Source: Corynebacterium ammoniagenes DSM 20306
GTDB lineage: Bacteria > Actinomycetota > Actinomycetes > Mycobacteriales > Mycobacteriaceae
Direction of reading: 5' to 3'
DNA: 64,000 nucleotides
NCBI RefSeq assembly: GCF_001941425.1
Contig: NZ_CP009244.1
Location: forward strand, 1,054,001 to 1,118,000
A model generated the notes under the pieces. It was not told where the DNA came from. It saw nothing but the letters and a program-made list of their open reading frames with translations, and did no database searches. Shown here in pieces: positions 8,267 through 17,201 of the stretch. The position numbers and the translations under genes were made by a program. The first letter of the stretch is position 1. Every line of letters begins with the position of its first letter.

Positions 8267-9888
8267 TGAGCAATAAACTCGGAAATATTGGTAATAATCT
8301 CGACACTAGGCTTCCCGCCGCAGGTGTCGTACGAACCCAGATCAACAAGGTCTTCCCAACGCACTGGTCATTCATGCTTGGTGAAGTCGCCCTGTACAGC
8401 TTCATTATTTTGTTGCTGACGGGTGTCTACCTTGCACTATTCTTTGACCCTTCCATTACGAAGGTCATCTACGACGGCGCCTACACTCCGCTTAATGGTG
8501 TGGAGATGTCTCGTGCATACGCAACCGCGTTGGATATTTCCTTTGAGGTTCGCGGTGGCTTGTTTGTCCGTCAGATGCACCACTGGGCTGCACTGATGTT
8601 CATGATGGCCATGGTGGCTCACATGGGTCGCATCTTCTTTACCGGTGCGTTCCGTCGTCCGCGTGAAGCTAACTGGATCATCGGTTGTTCCTTGATCCTG
8701 TTGGGCATGGTCGAAGGCTTCATGGGTTACTCCCTTCCAGATGACCTGCTCTCTGGTGTTGGTCTCCGTATTATGTCCGCGATTATCTTGGGTCTGCCGA
8801 TTATCGGTACCTGGATGCACTGGGCTATTTTCGGTGGCGACTTCCCATCAGACTTGATGCTGGACCGTTTCTACATCCTTCACGTTCTGATTCTGCCGGG
8901 CATTATCTTGGGCTTGATCGCAGCTCACGTTCTGCTCGTATGGTTCCAGAAGCACACCCAGTTCCCTGGACCTGGTCGTGCGGAGAACAACGTTGTTGGC
9001 GTTCGAATCCTGCCTGTCTTCGCTACGAAGGCAATTGCAATGGGCTTGATTACCGCTGGTGTCCTGGCTCTGATGTCTGGTCTGCTTACGATTAACGCGA
9101 TTTGGAACCTTGGACCATATAACCCGTCCCAAGTTTCTGCTGGTTCGCAGCCGGATATCTACATGCTGTGGACTGACGGTGTTGCCCGTGTTATGCCGGC
9201 TTGGGAGCTCTACCTCGGTAACTACACCATTCCGTCTGCATTCTGGGTCGCACTGCTGTGTGGTCTGATGGTTGTGCTCTTGATTGCATACCCATTCATT
9301 GAGAAGAAGATGACCGGCGACGATGCGCACCACAACTTGCTGCAGCGTCCACGCGACGTTCCAGTTCGTTCCGCAATCGGTGCAATGGCCATTACCTTCT
9401 TCCTGCTGGTAACCATGTCCGGTGGTAACGACCACGTCGCTCACTTCTTCCAGATTTCGCTGAACGCGATGACCTGGGTTGGACGTATCGGTCTAGTTGT
9501 ACTGCCTCCACTGGCATACTGGATTACTTACTCTGTCTGTGTTGGTCTGCAACGCTCTGACCGTGAGGTCCTAGAGCACGGCATCGAGACCGGTGTCATC
9601 AAGCAGCTGCCAAACGGTGCCTTCATTGAGGTTCACCAGCCACTGGGTCCTGTTGATGAGCACGGCCACGCAGTCCCACTGGAGTACTCGGGTTCCTACG
9701 TACCGAAGCAGCTCAACCAATTGGGTCTGGCTGACTCCGAGGTGCAGGGTACCTTCTCCCCAGACGATCCTGACCTGATGCGTCGCGTCCACGAGCACCA
9801 CTCAGACAATGCAGCTGAAGAAACAGAAATGCTGCGTCGTTTGAACGAAGCCAACCGTCGCGATGACGAAGAAAACGGTTTCATCTAA
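8266..9888 (+). CDS. qcrB: Cytochrome b subunit of the bcc complex
   Basis: The 540-residue membrane protein matches actinobacterial cytochrome b. It has the core helices with heme histidines (for example [11 protein letters not shown] and [11 protein letters not shown]), a quinol-site PDD region ([12 protein letters not shown]) and a C-terminal hydrophilic extension of about 130 residues that is characteristic of this phylum. It is the last gene of the ctaE-qcrCAB operon and a terminator hairpin lies 30 nt downstream. It overlaps qcrA by one base, so translation is coupled. Confidence 0.96.
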   Translation: MSNKLGNIGNNLDTRLPAAGVVRTQINKVFPTHWSFMLGEVALYSFIILLLTGVYLALFFDPSITKVIYDGAYTPLNGVEMSRAYATALDISFEVRGGLFVRQMHHWAALMFMMAMVAHMGRIFFTGAFRRPREANWIIGCSLILLGMVEGFMGYSLPDDLLSGVGLRIMSAIILGLPIIGTWMHWAIFGGDFPSDLMLDRFYILHVLILPGIILGLIAAHVLLVWFQKHTQFPGPGRAENNVVGVRILPVFATKAIAMGLITAGVLALMSGLLTINAIWNLGPYNPSQVSAGSQPDIYMLWTDGVARVMPAWELYLGNYTIPSAFWVALLCGLMVVLLIAYPFIEKKMTGDDAHHNLLQRPRDVPVRSAIGAMAITFFLLVTMSGGNDHVAHFFQISLNAMTWVGRIGLVVLPPLAYWITYSVCVGLQRSDREVLEHGIETGVIKQLPNGAFIEVHQPLGPVDEHGHAVPLEYSGSYVPKQLNQLGLADSEVQGTFSPDDPDLMRRVHEHHSDNAAEETEMLRRLNEANRRDDEENGFI

Positions 9889-9918
9889 CCTTGTAAGTTT
9901 AGAAACCTAAAGCGCTCA

Positions 9919-9960
9919 CAACCCGCTGAGTTACTTCCTAGAAGTAGCCCAGCGGGTTTC
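9919..9960 (+). terminator. Terminator after qcrB
   Basis: AACCCGCTGAGTTACTTC pairs with GAAGTAGCCCAGCGGGTT through about 17 bp with small mismatches around a CTA loop. A short T-run (TTTC) follows. Confidence 0.8.
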
Positions 9961-10746
9961 GCTATTTCTAGGCAACGAACCGTAGGTCAGCTCAATAGAA
10001 GTTGGAGTCAGAGCCAGGGTTGCCCCTCGTTGTTCTTCTTGGGCACGGCTACGTTATCCCGGCTCAATCAGGCAGTGTTAGCGGACCTGTGTGCCGCAGT
10101 GAGGTGCCGCAGGAGGCTCAGGCGCATAACCCCGTCCCTTTGCTTGTAAGGGTAACTACTAGGCGATGTGGTGTGCGCCCGTTGTTCTGGATGGCCACCA
10201 GGGGGCTCGCGGCACGCTGATGGGGGCAACGGACGGTTTAGTTCATGCAAACGCCTGTAGGGGAATTGTGGGCTGTTTCTGTCTCTCTCGGTGGTTTCGT
10301 TCGCCGATTGGTGGTGCACGGGCTTGGCTACGAGATGCGTTGATCGCAGTACTTTCTCCTTATATATAAGGAGAGAATGCCACTGGTCTAATTAGTTGTC
10401 GTGGCGTAGCGGAAGCAGTGGCTGGAGTTTATTCGGCACGAAGCACCAAACATTGGGCCGTGTCTGGGGATGACACGCTCTCATTTGCACGTTGCGTTTT
10501 GTCTATCTGTGTCTGCCTTTGGTGTTACAAATGCTGTGTTTGGGGCAAATGGTGCAACTATGTGAGTAATGGCACAAATGGGATTTGTTATGAGTGATCG
10601 ATCGTCTCGTGAAATTTAGATTTGTCATTAAAGGTATATGATCGCCTGCTTTAGTCCAGCAAGTGCTAGGTTTTTCTCAGTTTTGTGTTGGGGCTAAAGA
10701 TATTGCGTGCGGAAACTAAAACAGGGAAATTTTAGATATCGATAAG

Positions 10747-10765
10747 GTAACGAGACGATAACGGC
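10747..10765. promoter_or_regulatory. Candidate MtrA-type direct repeat upstream of nlpC
   Basis: GTAACGAG and ATAACGGC form a direct repeat with 11-bp period over 19 bp. MtrA of the MtrAB two-component system binds loosely conserved 19-bp direct repeats near wall-hydrolase genes in C. glutamicum. The match is weak on its own. Confidence 0.3.
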
Positions 10766-10880
10766 GACACGCACACTTCAAAACTCGACAAAGTTTGTGA
10801 TTGTTTCGTAACCTGTTTGAGACATTGCGTTACCAACCCGGTAGCCAATTTGAATAACAACAACTTAAAGCGTCGTATCT

Positions 10881-10967
10881 GGTTCCACCTTCATATTGGT
10901 GGGGCCGAGCGGAGGTTAGCTTCAAGGTGAAGCTTTCCAAAGAACGTTAGGCCCACACCTTAGGGCC
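10881..10967 (+). promoter_or_regulatory. Three tandem hairpins in the nlpC 5' leader (possible riboswitch)
   Basis: Hairpin 1 pairs GGTTCCACC (10881-10889) with GGTGGGGCC (10898-10906). Hairpin 2 pairs AGCTTCA (10918-10924) with TGAAGCT (10928-10934). Hairpin 3 pairs GGCCC (10950-10954) with GGGCC (10963-10967). A c-di-AMP (ydaO-type) riboswitch controls an nlpC-type gene in C. glutamicum, but I cannot identify that consensus here with certainty. Confidence 0.4.
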
Positions 10968-11095
10968 AGAGCTACGAACACAACATAGTGAGTTCACTGT
11001 TTGATTGTAAACGGCAATTGCTGCTGTAAATGTTTTCGGGAACGCTCATGAAAATGTGTCGGAGTAGACGCGCAAGATGATTTGGAGTTTATTTC

Positions 11096-11719
11096 GTGGC
11101 ACAGCACCGTCGTCAGAACGTTAAGACCGTTCGTCGTATCGCAGGCACCACCGCAATCGCGGCCGTAGCAACTCTTGCCGGCCCAGCAGCTGCTAACGCA
11201 GCAGAAGTAGTAGTTCCTAACACTGACTACTCCTTCAATGTAGAAGGTCTGGAGAATGTTCCAAACATCGACCAGATCCCGAACGTTGACCAGTACGTTC
11301 CTTCCTTGTCCGCACAGGAAACCACCTCTACCACTAACTACTCGGCAGAGGCACCTGCTCAGCCAGCAACTAGCAGCACCGGTCAGCAGGTGGTTGACGC
11401 TGTCTACTCCAAGATTGGTTCCCCATACGGCTGGGGCGCAGCTGGTCCAAGCACCTTCGACTGCTCCGGTCTGACCTCTTGGGCATACGCTCAGGCTGGT
11501 AAGGAAATCCCACGTACTTCCCAGGCTCAGGCTTCCGGTGGTACCCCAGTGGCTATCTCCGACCTGCAGCCAGGTGACATCGTTGCTTACTACGGCGGCG
11601 CATCCCACGTTGGCATCTACGTCGGCAACGGCACTATCGTGGACTCCCTGAACTCTGGCTCCACTGTTTCCGAGCGTCCGCTCGACTACATGCCAATTCA
11701 CTCCGCAGTTCGCTTCTAA
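11096..11719 (+). CDS. nlpC: Secreted NlpC/P60 peptidoglycan endopeptidase
   Basis: A 207-residue secreted protein: a signal peptide (about 1-36, cleavage near ANA-AE), a linker rich in Asn/Pro/Thr/Gln, and a C-terminal NlpC/P60 domain (about 97-207). The catalytic Cys123 is in FDCSGL and His171 in SHVGIYVGNG. The third triad position, 12 residues after that His, is Asp183; the paralogue downstream has His there. Such enzymes cut the D-Glu-mDAP bond of stem peptides and help daughter-cell separation. Start GTG 11096 has GGAG 8 nt upstream. A terminator follows, so it is transcribed alone from a long structured leader. Confidence 0.92.
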   Translation: MAQHRRQNVKTVRRIAGTTAIAAVATLAGPAAANAAEVVVPNTDYSFNVEGLENVPNIDQIPNVDQYVPSLSAQETTSTTNYSAEAPAQPATSSTGQQVVDAVYSKIGSPYGWGAAGPSTFDCSGLTSWAYAQAGKEIPRTSQAQASGGTPVAISDLQPGDIVAYYGGASHVGIYVGNGTIVDSLNSGSTVSERPLDYMPIHSAVRF

Positions 11720-11741
11720 TAGCTAAAGCTGCGCGTGACTT

Positions 11742-11792
11742 AAAGCCTTCTACCAACTCCGGTGTATTCCGGAAGCGGTGGGAGGCTTTTTC
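11742..11792 (+). terminator. Terminator after nlpC
   Basis: AAAGCCTTCTACC (11742-11754) pairs with GGTGGGAGGCTTT with two wobbles, followed by a T-run ending TTTTTCG. Confidence 0.75.
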
Positions 11793-12031
11793 GTTGTCTT
11801 ATACTTAATTCCTGCTAAGTCGTCGATGAATTTCCCAGCCAAAATCCAGTACTTTACTAGCTTTGTCGCGAATGTATAGACTTCTAGTCGCTGTGGAAAT
11901 GTTAGTTGTTTTTGCAGGTGATGTTCGTAATTGTGGTGTCTATCAAAGTTGTAACTTAAAGCTGGATTAATCGAAGCTTCGTCATTATAGTTACTTGAGT
12001 ATTAAAAGCTCTGCAGTCAGAAAGTCTTACC

Positions 12032-13096
12032 GTGCCACTAGTGTTTGGTTCCTCCCGTGGTCGCTTCGCGGCCACTGTTTCGGCGTTTACCCTTTGTGCA
12101 GCGCTAGGTGCGCACACGATTGCCATGCCCTCTGCCGAGGCACAAGAAGTCGACAACGTCCAGACGGAGGATGTCTCCGGTCTTATTGAACAAGTCGGCC
12201 AGGTCGCGCGAGAAGTCTCTGCCAAAAATGAAGAGGTCAAGGCCTTAGAAGATGAACTGGCCGCGCAAGAACAAGAGCTGGTAGACCTCGAAGCCGTGGC
12301 ACAGCAGGCCTCCCAAGCTGCCGGGGATGCAGAAGAAATGCTGAAGGCTCAGCAAATCAACGTCGATAGCATCGCGCAGTCGCGCTACCGCGGGGACACC
12401 TTGGATCCTTTCATTGCCACTCTTAACTCCGGGGATCCAACCAGCGCTGTTGAGCGCTTGGGGTACTTGGGAGCCATTTCTCGTGATGCCAAGCGTTCTT
12501 TAGATTCGATCGCGGATATCTCGAATGCGGCGCAGGAATCACGCGCGCAGGCGGCTGATGCTGTCGCAGAGGCCGAAAAGATTAAGGCAGATCTGGAAAA
12601 GAAGCGTGATGCCGTTGTGGCAGACCGTGATGATCTGAAGAAGCGCCAGCAGGAGATTGAAGAGCGGGTGGATTCTTTAAGCCCGGAATTGCGCGAGGCT
12701 TGGGAGAATCAAAATAGCCCGCTGGGCAAGGTGGATCTAGCAGAGCTCGGAGCCAATGCATCAGGTGCAGTAGCCGCAGCGCTATCCAAGCAGGGCTCTC
12801 CTTATGACTGGGGTGCAGCTGGCCCCGACTCTTTTGATTGCTCCGGTTTGATGTACTGGGCCTACCAGCAGCACGGTAAGACCATTCCGCGCACCTCCCA
12901 GGCACAGATCGCCGGTGGCCAGTCGGTATCCGTTGATGAACTGCAGCCAGGTGATCTCGTGGGCTACTTCCCAGGTGTCACCCACGTCGGAATGTACATC
13001 GGTAACGGCCAGATTGTTCATGCGTCGACGTACGGCGTTCCAGTTCAGGTCGTCCCTGTGGACTCCATGCCTATTTCCGGTGCCTCGCGCTACTAA
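12032..13096 (+). CDS. Secreted coiled-coil NlpC/P60 endopeptidase (RipA/RipC-like)
   Basis: This 354-residue protein has a signal peptide (about 1-37), a long N-terminal coiled coil (about 50-220) and an NlpC/P60 domain (about 240-354) with Cys270 (FDCSGL), His318 and His330 as the full triad. The architecture is that of mycobacterial RipA/RipC and of the second NlpC paralogue adjacent in C. glutamicum. The coiled coil probably controls access to the active site or binds an FtsEX-type partner (inference from RipC). Start GTG 12032 follows CAGAAAG. It lies 22 nt before pimB', which has its own -10. Confidence 0.92.
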   Translation: MPLVFGSSRGRFAATVSAFTLCAALGAHTIAMPSAEAQEVDNVQTEDVSGLIEQVGQVAREVSAKNEEVKALEDELAAQEQELVDLEAVAQQASQAAGDAEEMLKAQQINVDSIAQSRYRGDTLDPFIATLNSGDPTSAVERLGYLGAISRDAKRSLDSIADISNAAQESRAQAADAVAEAEKIKADLEKKRDAVVADRDDLKKRQQEIEERVDSLSPELREAWENQNSPLGKVDLAELGANASGAVAAALSKQGSPYDWGAAGPDSFDCSGLMYWAYQQHGKTIPRTSQAQIAGGQSVSVDELQPGDLVGYFPGVTHVGMYIGNGQIVHASTYGVPVQVVPVDSMPISGASRY

Positions 13097-13105
13097 CGCG
13101 CGCGG

Positions 13106-13111
13106 TAGTCT
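13106..13111 (+). promoter_or_regulatory. -10 hexamer for pimB', probable leaderless start
   Basis: TAGTCT is followed by 6 nt and then ATG 13118; no ribosome site is present. Confidence 0.5.
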
Positions 13112-13117
13112 ACTAAT

Positions 13118-14254
13118 ATGCCGCGTACGCTTCTTGTCACCAATGATTTCCCGCCCACAATTGGCGGGATTCAGTCATACCTTCGGGATTTCCTAGGGTG
13201 TTTGGATCCCAACGACGTCGTGGTATTCGCGTCGACGCAAGATGCCACGGCGGCACGGGAATTCGATAGTAAGGCCGCGTATACGGTCTTGCGGTGGCCG
13301 CGTAAAGTCATGCTTCCTACCGCGGCAACCAGTCGGCGGATGCAGGAGCTTATTCGCGCCCACAACATCGACACTGTCTGGTTTGGAGCAGCGGCACCCC
13401 TGGCGTTGATGGGCAAGGCTGCCAAGCAGGCAGGTGCGAAAAAAGTGGTGGCCACCACTCACGGTCATGAAGTGGGGTGGTCCATGCTGCCCGGTGCGCG
13501 CCAGGCTTTGCGGTTGATCGGCAATTACGCTGATTGCATCACCTACATCTCGCAGTACACGCTGCAGCGCTTTCACAAAGCTTTTGGTCCACACCCACGC
13601 TGGGTGCATATGCCCTCGGCGGTTTCGGTTGGCTCATTTCAGGCAGCAGCAGAAAATAAGAGTCAGGCAAAAGAGCACTTTGGGCTTGTCGATGCCCCCT
13701 CGGCTCCCGTTATCCTCTGCGTTTCCCGGTTGGTTCCGCGCAAAGGCCAGGACCAGCTTTTACGCGCCATGCCGATTGTCCGAGGACAAGTACCAGACGC
13801 TCAGCTTTTGATTATCGGGCGCGGGCGGTATCGCTCGACCTTAGAAGTACTGGCGAAGATGTACGCACCAGACGCGATCATCCAGGAAGCCAAAGATGAT
13901 GCGGAATTATCACTAGCTTTTGCGGCCGGAGATGTCTTCGCCATGCCGGTGCGCACGCGCGGTGGTGGGCTTGACGTGGAAGGTTTGGGCATTGTCTATC
14001 TGGAAGCCCAAGCGGCGCAGTTGCCGGTTATTGCCGGTAATTCCGGCGGTGCGCCAGAGACCATCACCGCGGAAACGGGCGTTGTTATTGATGGCAATAA
14101 TGTCCAAGAGATTGCAGACGCGCTGGTCACCATGCTTTCCAACCCGCAGCAGTCGGCTGCGATGGGGCAGGCTGGGCGAGAACACGTCGAAGAAAATTGG
14201 ACCTGGGACGTAATGGGCAAGCAGCTGCGGATAGCCCTAAACCCTGATATCTAA
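13118..14254 (+). CDS. pimB': GDP-mannose-dependent phosphatidylinositol mannosyltransferase PimB'
   Basis: PimB' adds the second mannose to phosphatidylinositol monomannoside on the cytoplasmic face, starting PIM, lipomannan and lipoarabinomannan synthesis. The 378-residue protein is a GT4 (GT-B fold) enzyme. It shows a glycine-rich acceptor loop (PPTIGGIQS, 12-20), THGHE (114-118), the nucleotide-sugar contacts VSRLVPRKGQDQ (Arg204, Lys209), and the E-x7-E motif in EGLGIVYLEA (Glu289, Glu296). Length matches the structurally studied C. glutamicum enzyme, and the NlpC-pimB'-glk order is the same. mptA, a later enzyme of the pathway, lies 7 kb further on. Confidence 0.9.
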   Translation: MPRTLLVTNDFPPTIGGIQSYLRDFLGCLDPNDVVVFASTQDATAAREFDSKAAYTVLRWPRKVMLPTAATSRRMQELIRAHNIDTVWFGAAAPLALMGKAAKQAGAKKVVATTHGHEVGWSMLPGARQALRLIGNYADCITYISQYTLQRFHKAFGPHPRWVHMPSAVSVGSFQAAAENKSQAKEHFGLVDAPSAPVILCVSRLVPRKGQDQLLRAMPIVRGQVPDAQLLIIGRGRYRSTLEVLAKMYAPDAIIQEAKDDAELSLAFAAGDVFAMPVRTRGGGLDVEGLGIVYLEAQAAQLPVIAGNSGGAPETITAETGVVIDGNNVQEIADALVTMLSNPQQSAAMGQAGREHVEENWTWDVMGKQLRIALNPDI

Positions 14255-14298
14255 CCCGCATGATGGGGTTTCGATTATCTCAAACGTTCACTGACGTA

Positions 14299-14304
14299 TA
14301 TCCT
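14299..14304 (+). promoter_or_regulatory. -10 hexamer for glucokinase gene, probable leaderless start
   Basis: TATCCT is followed by 7 nt and then ATG 14312. Confidence 0.5.
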
Positions 14305-14311
14305 ATTATCC

Positions 14312-15250
14312 ATGAATAATGCTTCCCAGCAGCTTGCGATTGGTTTTGATATCGGGGGCACCAATGTCCGCGCCGGCGTCGTCGACGCTGCCGGACAGGT
14401 CATCGATACCAGGACCGTGCCCACCGCACACAATGCAGCTGATCTGGAAGATAGCATTGAGAAATTGGTGCTGGAGCTGCGCAAAGAGCACAAGGTATCC
14501 AGCGTGGGCCTAGCGGTGGCGGGTTTTATTGATCCCACCTGCACCATCGTGCGCTTTGCCCCGCACCTGCCGTGGCGCAATGCGACGGTGCGCCAAAACA
14601 TCGAAGATCGCATCGGCATGCCCGTGCGCTTAGAACACGACGCCAATTCTGCCGCGTGGGGCGAAGCACGCTTCGGTGCGGGTCAAAAGGCTCGGGACTG
14701 GGTCTTCTTTGCAGTCGGAACCGGCATCGGTGCCACGTTGATGAGCGGCGGCGAGATCTACCGCGGCGCATTCGGTATTGCGCCTGAGTTTGGCCACCTT
14801 ACGGTCGTACCAGATGGTCGGCCGTGTTCGTGTGGCAAAAACGGCTGCTTGGAGCGTTATGCGTCGGGTACTGCACTTCCGGACACCGCGGCGCAATTGC
14901 GTGGTCAGTATGAAACGGTGCTGCCAGAAGTAGCAACCAGCGAGGAAATCGTCGCTGCTGCTCGCGCAGGAGACGAGCTGGGCGTTGCCGTCATGCAAGA
15001 TTTCGGCCAATGGCTTGGTAAAGGACTGGCCATGGTCTGCGATGTTATGGACCCAGAACTGATCGTCTTGGGCGGGGGAGTGTCCCGGGAATCCGATCTA
15101 TTTTTGGATCTCGCACGCCAAACCATGCGTGAAAGTATTGTTGGTGCTGGTTACCGCGATGTAGCTGATGTAAAAGTTGCTGTTTTAGGATCTCAAGCGG
15201 GCATGATTGGCGCGGCTGATTTGGCGCGCGCGGGTGCTTGCGTATCCTAA
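14312..15250 (+). CDS. glk: ROK-family glucokinase
   Basis: The 312-residue protein phosphorylates glucose to glucose-6-phosphate. It has the ATP phosphate-binding motif DIGGTN (13-18), the catalytic Asp in EHDANSAAWGEA, and the ROK zinc site CSCGKNGCLE after HLTV. The position between pimB' and plsC matches C. glutamicum glk. ROK domain content cannot exclude use of polyphosphate as donor, but the neighbourhood favours the ATP enzyme. Start ATG 14312 looks leaderless. plsC follows after 66 nt. Confidence 0.88.
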   Translation: MNNASQQLAIGFDIGGTNVRAGVVDAAGQVIDTRTVPTAHNAADLEDSIEKLVLELRKEHKVSSVGLAVAGFIDPTCTIVRFAPHLPWRNATVRQNIEDRIGMPVRLEHDANSAAWGEARFGAGQKARDWVFFAVGTGIGATLMSGGEIYRGAFGIAPEFGHLTVVPDGRPCSCGKNGCLERYASGTALPDTAAQLRGQYETVLPEVATSEEIVAAARAGDELGVAVMQDFGQWLGKGLAMVCDVMDPELIVLGGGVSRESDLFLDLARQTMRESIVGAGYRDVADVKVAVLGSQAGMIGAADLARAGACVS

Positions 15251-15316
15251 ATAGACAACGTATTTCGCAGTTACACAGTAAACAATTAGGCATTAGCAAG
15301 AAAAGGACAACGAACC

Positions 15317-16060
15317 ATGGCTATGAAGAACCGATGGTACTGGGCTTTTAAGCACATCCTTTTCGGCCCCGCGCTGCGAATTTGGAACCGTCCCTGGATT
15401 GAAGGGGTAGACAATATCCCGGAATCCGGGCCAGCGATTCTAGCGTCCAGCCACCAGTCAGTCATGGATTCGTTTTACTTTCCTTTGCTGTGCCCACGGC
15501 AGATTAAATTTATTGCCAAGTCGGAGTACTTCAATAGCCCAGGGCTAGTGGGACGTCTACAGAAGTGGTTTTTCACCTCGGTAGGCCAGGTGCCTATTGA
15601 CCGCAGTGCGAAGTCTTCTGCTGCAGGAATGCTCAATTCTGCGCGACAAATCTTAAATGAAGGCGATCTGTTCGGTATCTATCCTGAAGGCACTCGCTCT
15701 CCCGATGGCCGCATCTATCGCGGACGCACCGGGATGGCACGGGTAGCAATGGATTCTGGTGCTGATGTTGTTCCCATCGCCATGTTTAACTCACGCAAAG
15801 CCAATCCGATTGGCACCTGGATTCCACGCCCCGTACGGGTAGGAACTCGCGTGGGTAAACCCATCAACCCCCACCAGTGGGCACACGAGCAAGGACTCGA
15901 TGTCGCGGACCATGAAACCGCGCGCAAGTTTACTGACTTTTTCATGTTGAGGCTTGCTGAACTGGCAGAACAACCGTACGTTGATGTCTACGCATCCGAG
16001 GTCAAAGAATCGTTGAAACAAGGCCTCGGTTATCCGAAGGGTGCTGAACCAAACAAGTGA
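15317..16060 (+). CDS. plsC: 1-acyl-sn-glycerol-3-phosphate acyltransferase
   Basis: This 247-residue acyltransferase makes phosphatidic acid at the membrane. The four PlsC blocks are visible: the catalytic H-x4-D box SSHQSVMDSFYFP, FTSVGQVPIDRS, the acceptor-binding YPEGTRSPDG, and VVPIAMF. Start ATG 15317 follows AAAAGGA. The stop codon overlaps the GTG of the next gene (GTGA), so the two are coupled. Confidence 0.9.
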   Translation: MAMKNRWYWAFKHILFGPALRIWNRPWIEGVDNIPESGPAILASSHQSVMDSFYFPLLCPRQIKFIAKSEYFNSPGLVGRLQKWFFTSVGQVPIDRSAKSSAAGMLNSARQILNEGDLFGIYPEGTRSPDGRIYRGRTGMARVAMDSGADVVPIAMFNSRKANPIGTWIPRPVRVGTRVGKPINPHQWAHEQGLDVADHETARKFTDFFMLRLAELAEQPYVDVYASEVKESLKQGLGYPKGAEPNK

Positions 16061-17190
16061 GTGCACAAAAGCGTCTAGTGTGGCCGGACGTTGCCAAGGG
16101 TATATCCATCCTTGGCGTCGTCTTGCTGCATATTGGCATTGGTGTCCCAGAAGGAGAATCCACCTGGCTCTACCAAATCAACACGTGGCTGGATCCGCTA
16201 CGCATGCCATTGTTTTTCGTGGTCTCTGGATATTTCTCCACGAAGATTCTTCAGTACACGCTGCGTGATGTGTTGATCAAGCGCGTGTGGTTCTTTCTCG
16301 TCCCATACCTGCTCTGGGTCAGCTTCGAGCTGTGGACGAAAAACCTTGAGTGGCAATGGGTCTTTGGCAATGAGCCATTGACTTGGCGGGAGTTGGGACT
16401 CAACCTACTTCTGGGCCACAACATGGGTTGGTTCTTGCATGCCCTGATCTTGTTCAACTTGGCTTTGGTGGCAGTGCGCAAGCTGCACCCAGCGCTAGCG
16501 ATGCTGATTAGCTTCGCTCCAGTCTTGCTGCTGCCTTTAAACGAGCATTTCTACTTCGTCGGCAAGGCCGTGATGTACCTGCCCCTGTTTTTCATGGGCG
16601 TATATCTCCGTCAGGCTATTACGACCTTCGTGGCTGCGGTTTGCCGCCTCAACGTGGCAGCACTTTCTTTTGCCGTTATCACTTATGCGGTGGGGTATTT
16701 CTCCCGCGGCTGGTGGAACCAATTCACCGGTGAAGTTGCACTACCGTGGTATCTGCCGGGCATGGATTACATGGGGCATGAAGAGGTCTTGTTGATGGTG
16801 CGGTTTGTGGAGCAAACCTTCCAGCTGCCAATGGCCTTGGTCCTTGCTGTTGGCATCGCGTATGTCCCATATGTGTCGAATTTCTTCGCGTTTATCGGGC
16901 GCAATACCTTGCCGATTTATCTTGGGCACCCGATTGCGTTGACCGTGGGCTATCACTACATCCAAATCGTGGGCAAGTGGGAAATTTCCATGGATGGCGA
17001 AACCTTGCTGCAAAGCACCTGGTTCTGGACCATCGTGTGCATGGGACTTTCTGCCGCTGGCGGGCTTATGCTGTGGTCGGTTTCCAAGTTGCCGGTTATC
17101 GGTTGGACGGTCTACCCACCGAGCCTGCCGCAGATCCAACAGATGCTTATGCGCGCCCCAGTGCTTCGACCCACATCTGGCAAGGACTAA
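16057..17190 (+). CDS. Acyltransferase 3 family membrane protein
   Basis: The 377-residue polytopic protein has about ten membrane segments. It opens with the family signature WPDVAKGISILGVVLLH, in which the early His in a membrane helix is usually catalytic, and has the YFST motif and a GHP motif in the eighth segment (LGHPIALTV). Such OafA/YrhL-type enzymes O-acylate glycans or envelope lipids; the substrate here is unknown. Start GTG 16057 overlaps the plsC stop, which suggests a shared role in envelope lipid or glycolipid acylation. Confidence 0.8.
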   Translation: MSAQKRLVWPDVAKGISILGVVLLHIGIGVPEGESTWLYQINTWLDPLRMPLFFVVSGYFSTKILQYTLRDVLIKRVWFFLVPYLLWVSFELWTKNLEWQWVFGNEPLTWRELGLNLLLGHNMGWFLHALILFNLALVAVRKLHPALAMLISFAPVLLLPLNEHFYFVGKAVMYLPLFFMGVYLRQAITTFVAAVCRLNVAALSFAVITYAVGYFSRGWWNQFTGEVALPWYLPGMDYMGHEEVLLMVRFVEQTFQLPMALVLAVGIAYVPYVSNFFAFIGRNTLPIYLGHPIALTVGYHYIQIVGKWEISMDGETLLQSTWFWTIVCMGLSAAGGLMLWSVSKLPVIGWTVYPPSLPQIQQMLMRAPVLRPTSGKD

Positions 17191-17201
17191 GCTGTACTAT
17201 C

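Larger units (their letters stand above)
9961..11095. other. 1.1 kb gene-free, structured region between qcrB and nlpC
   Basis: No ORF here looks like a protein. The first ~380 nt are GC-rich and end in the perfect palindrome TCTCCTTATATATAAGGAGA (about 10354-10373). A hairpin with arms GCCACTG/CAGTGGC spans 10379-10422, and GTGTC/GACAC arms occur near 10460-10475. The rest is AT-richer and leads into the nlpC 5' leader with three more hairpins. It does not show the conserved cores of RNase P RNA or tmRNA. It may encode a non-coding RNA. Confidence 0.5.

Noticed and set aside
10002..10369. Overlapping ORFs on both strands in the qcrB-nlpC gap
   Set aside because: They are short, mutually overlapping, lack ribosome sites and have compositions unlike proteins of this genome.
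9990..10380. RNase P RNA or tmRNA gene
   Set aside because: The length would suit RNase P RNA, but the conserved core (GAGGAAAGTCC and ACAGAA) is not seen on either strand, and no tRNA-like 3' end typical of tmRNA is present.
10793..10812. GlxR site in the nlpC leader
   Set aside because: It has TGTGA but the second half reads CGTAA at the required spacing, too far from TCACA.
10640..11095. Calling the nlpC leader a definite c-di-AMP riboswitch
   Set aside because: Some segments resemble the ydaO motif, but the ordered consensus could not be traced; left as a candidate in findings.
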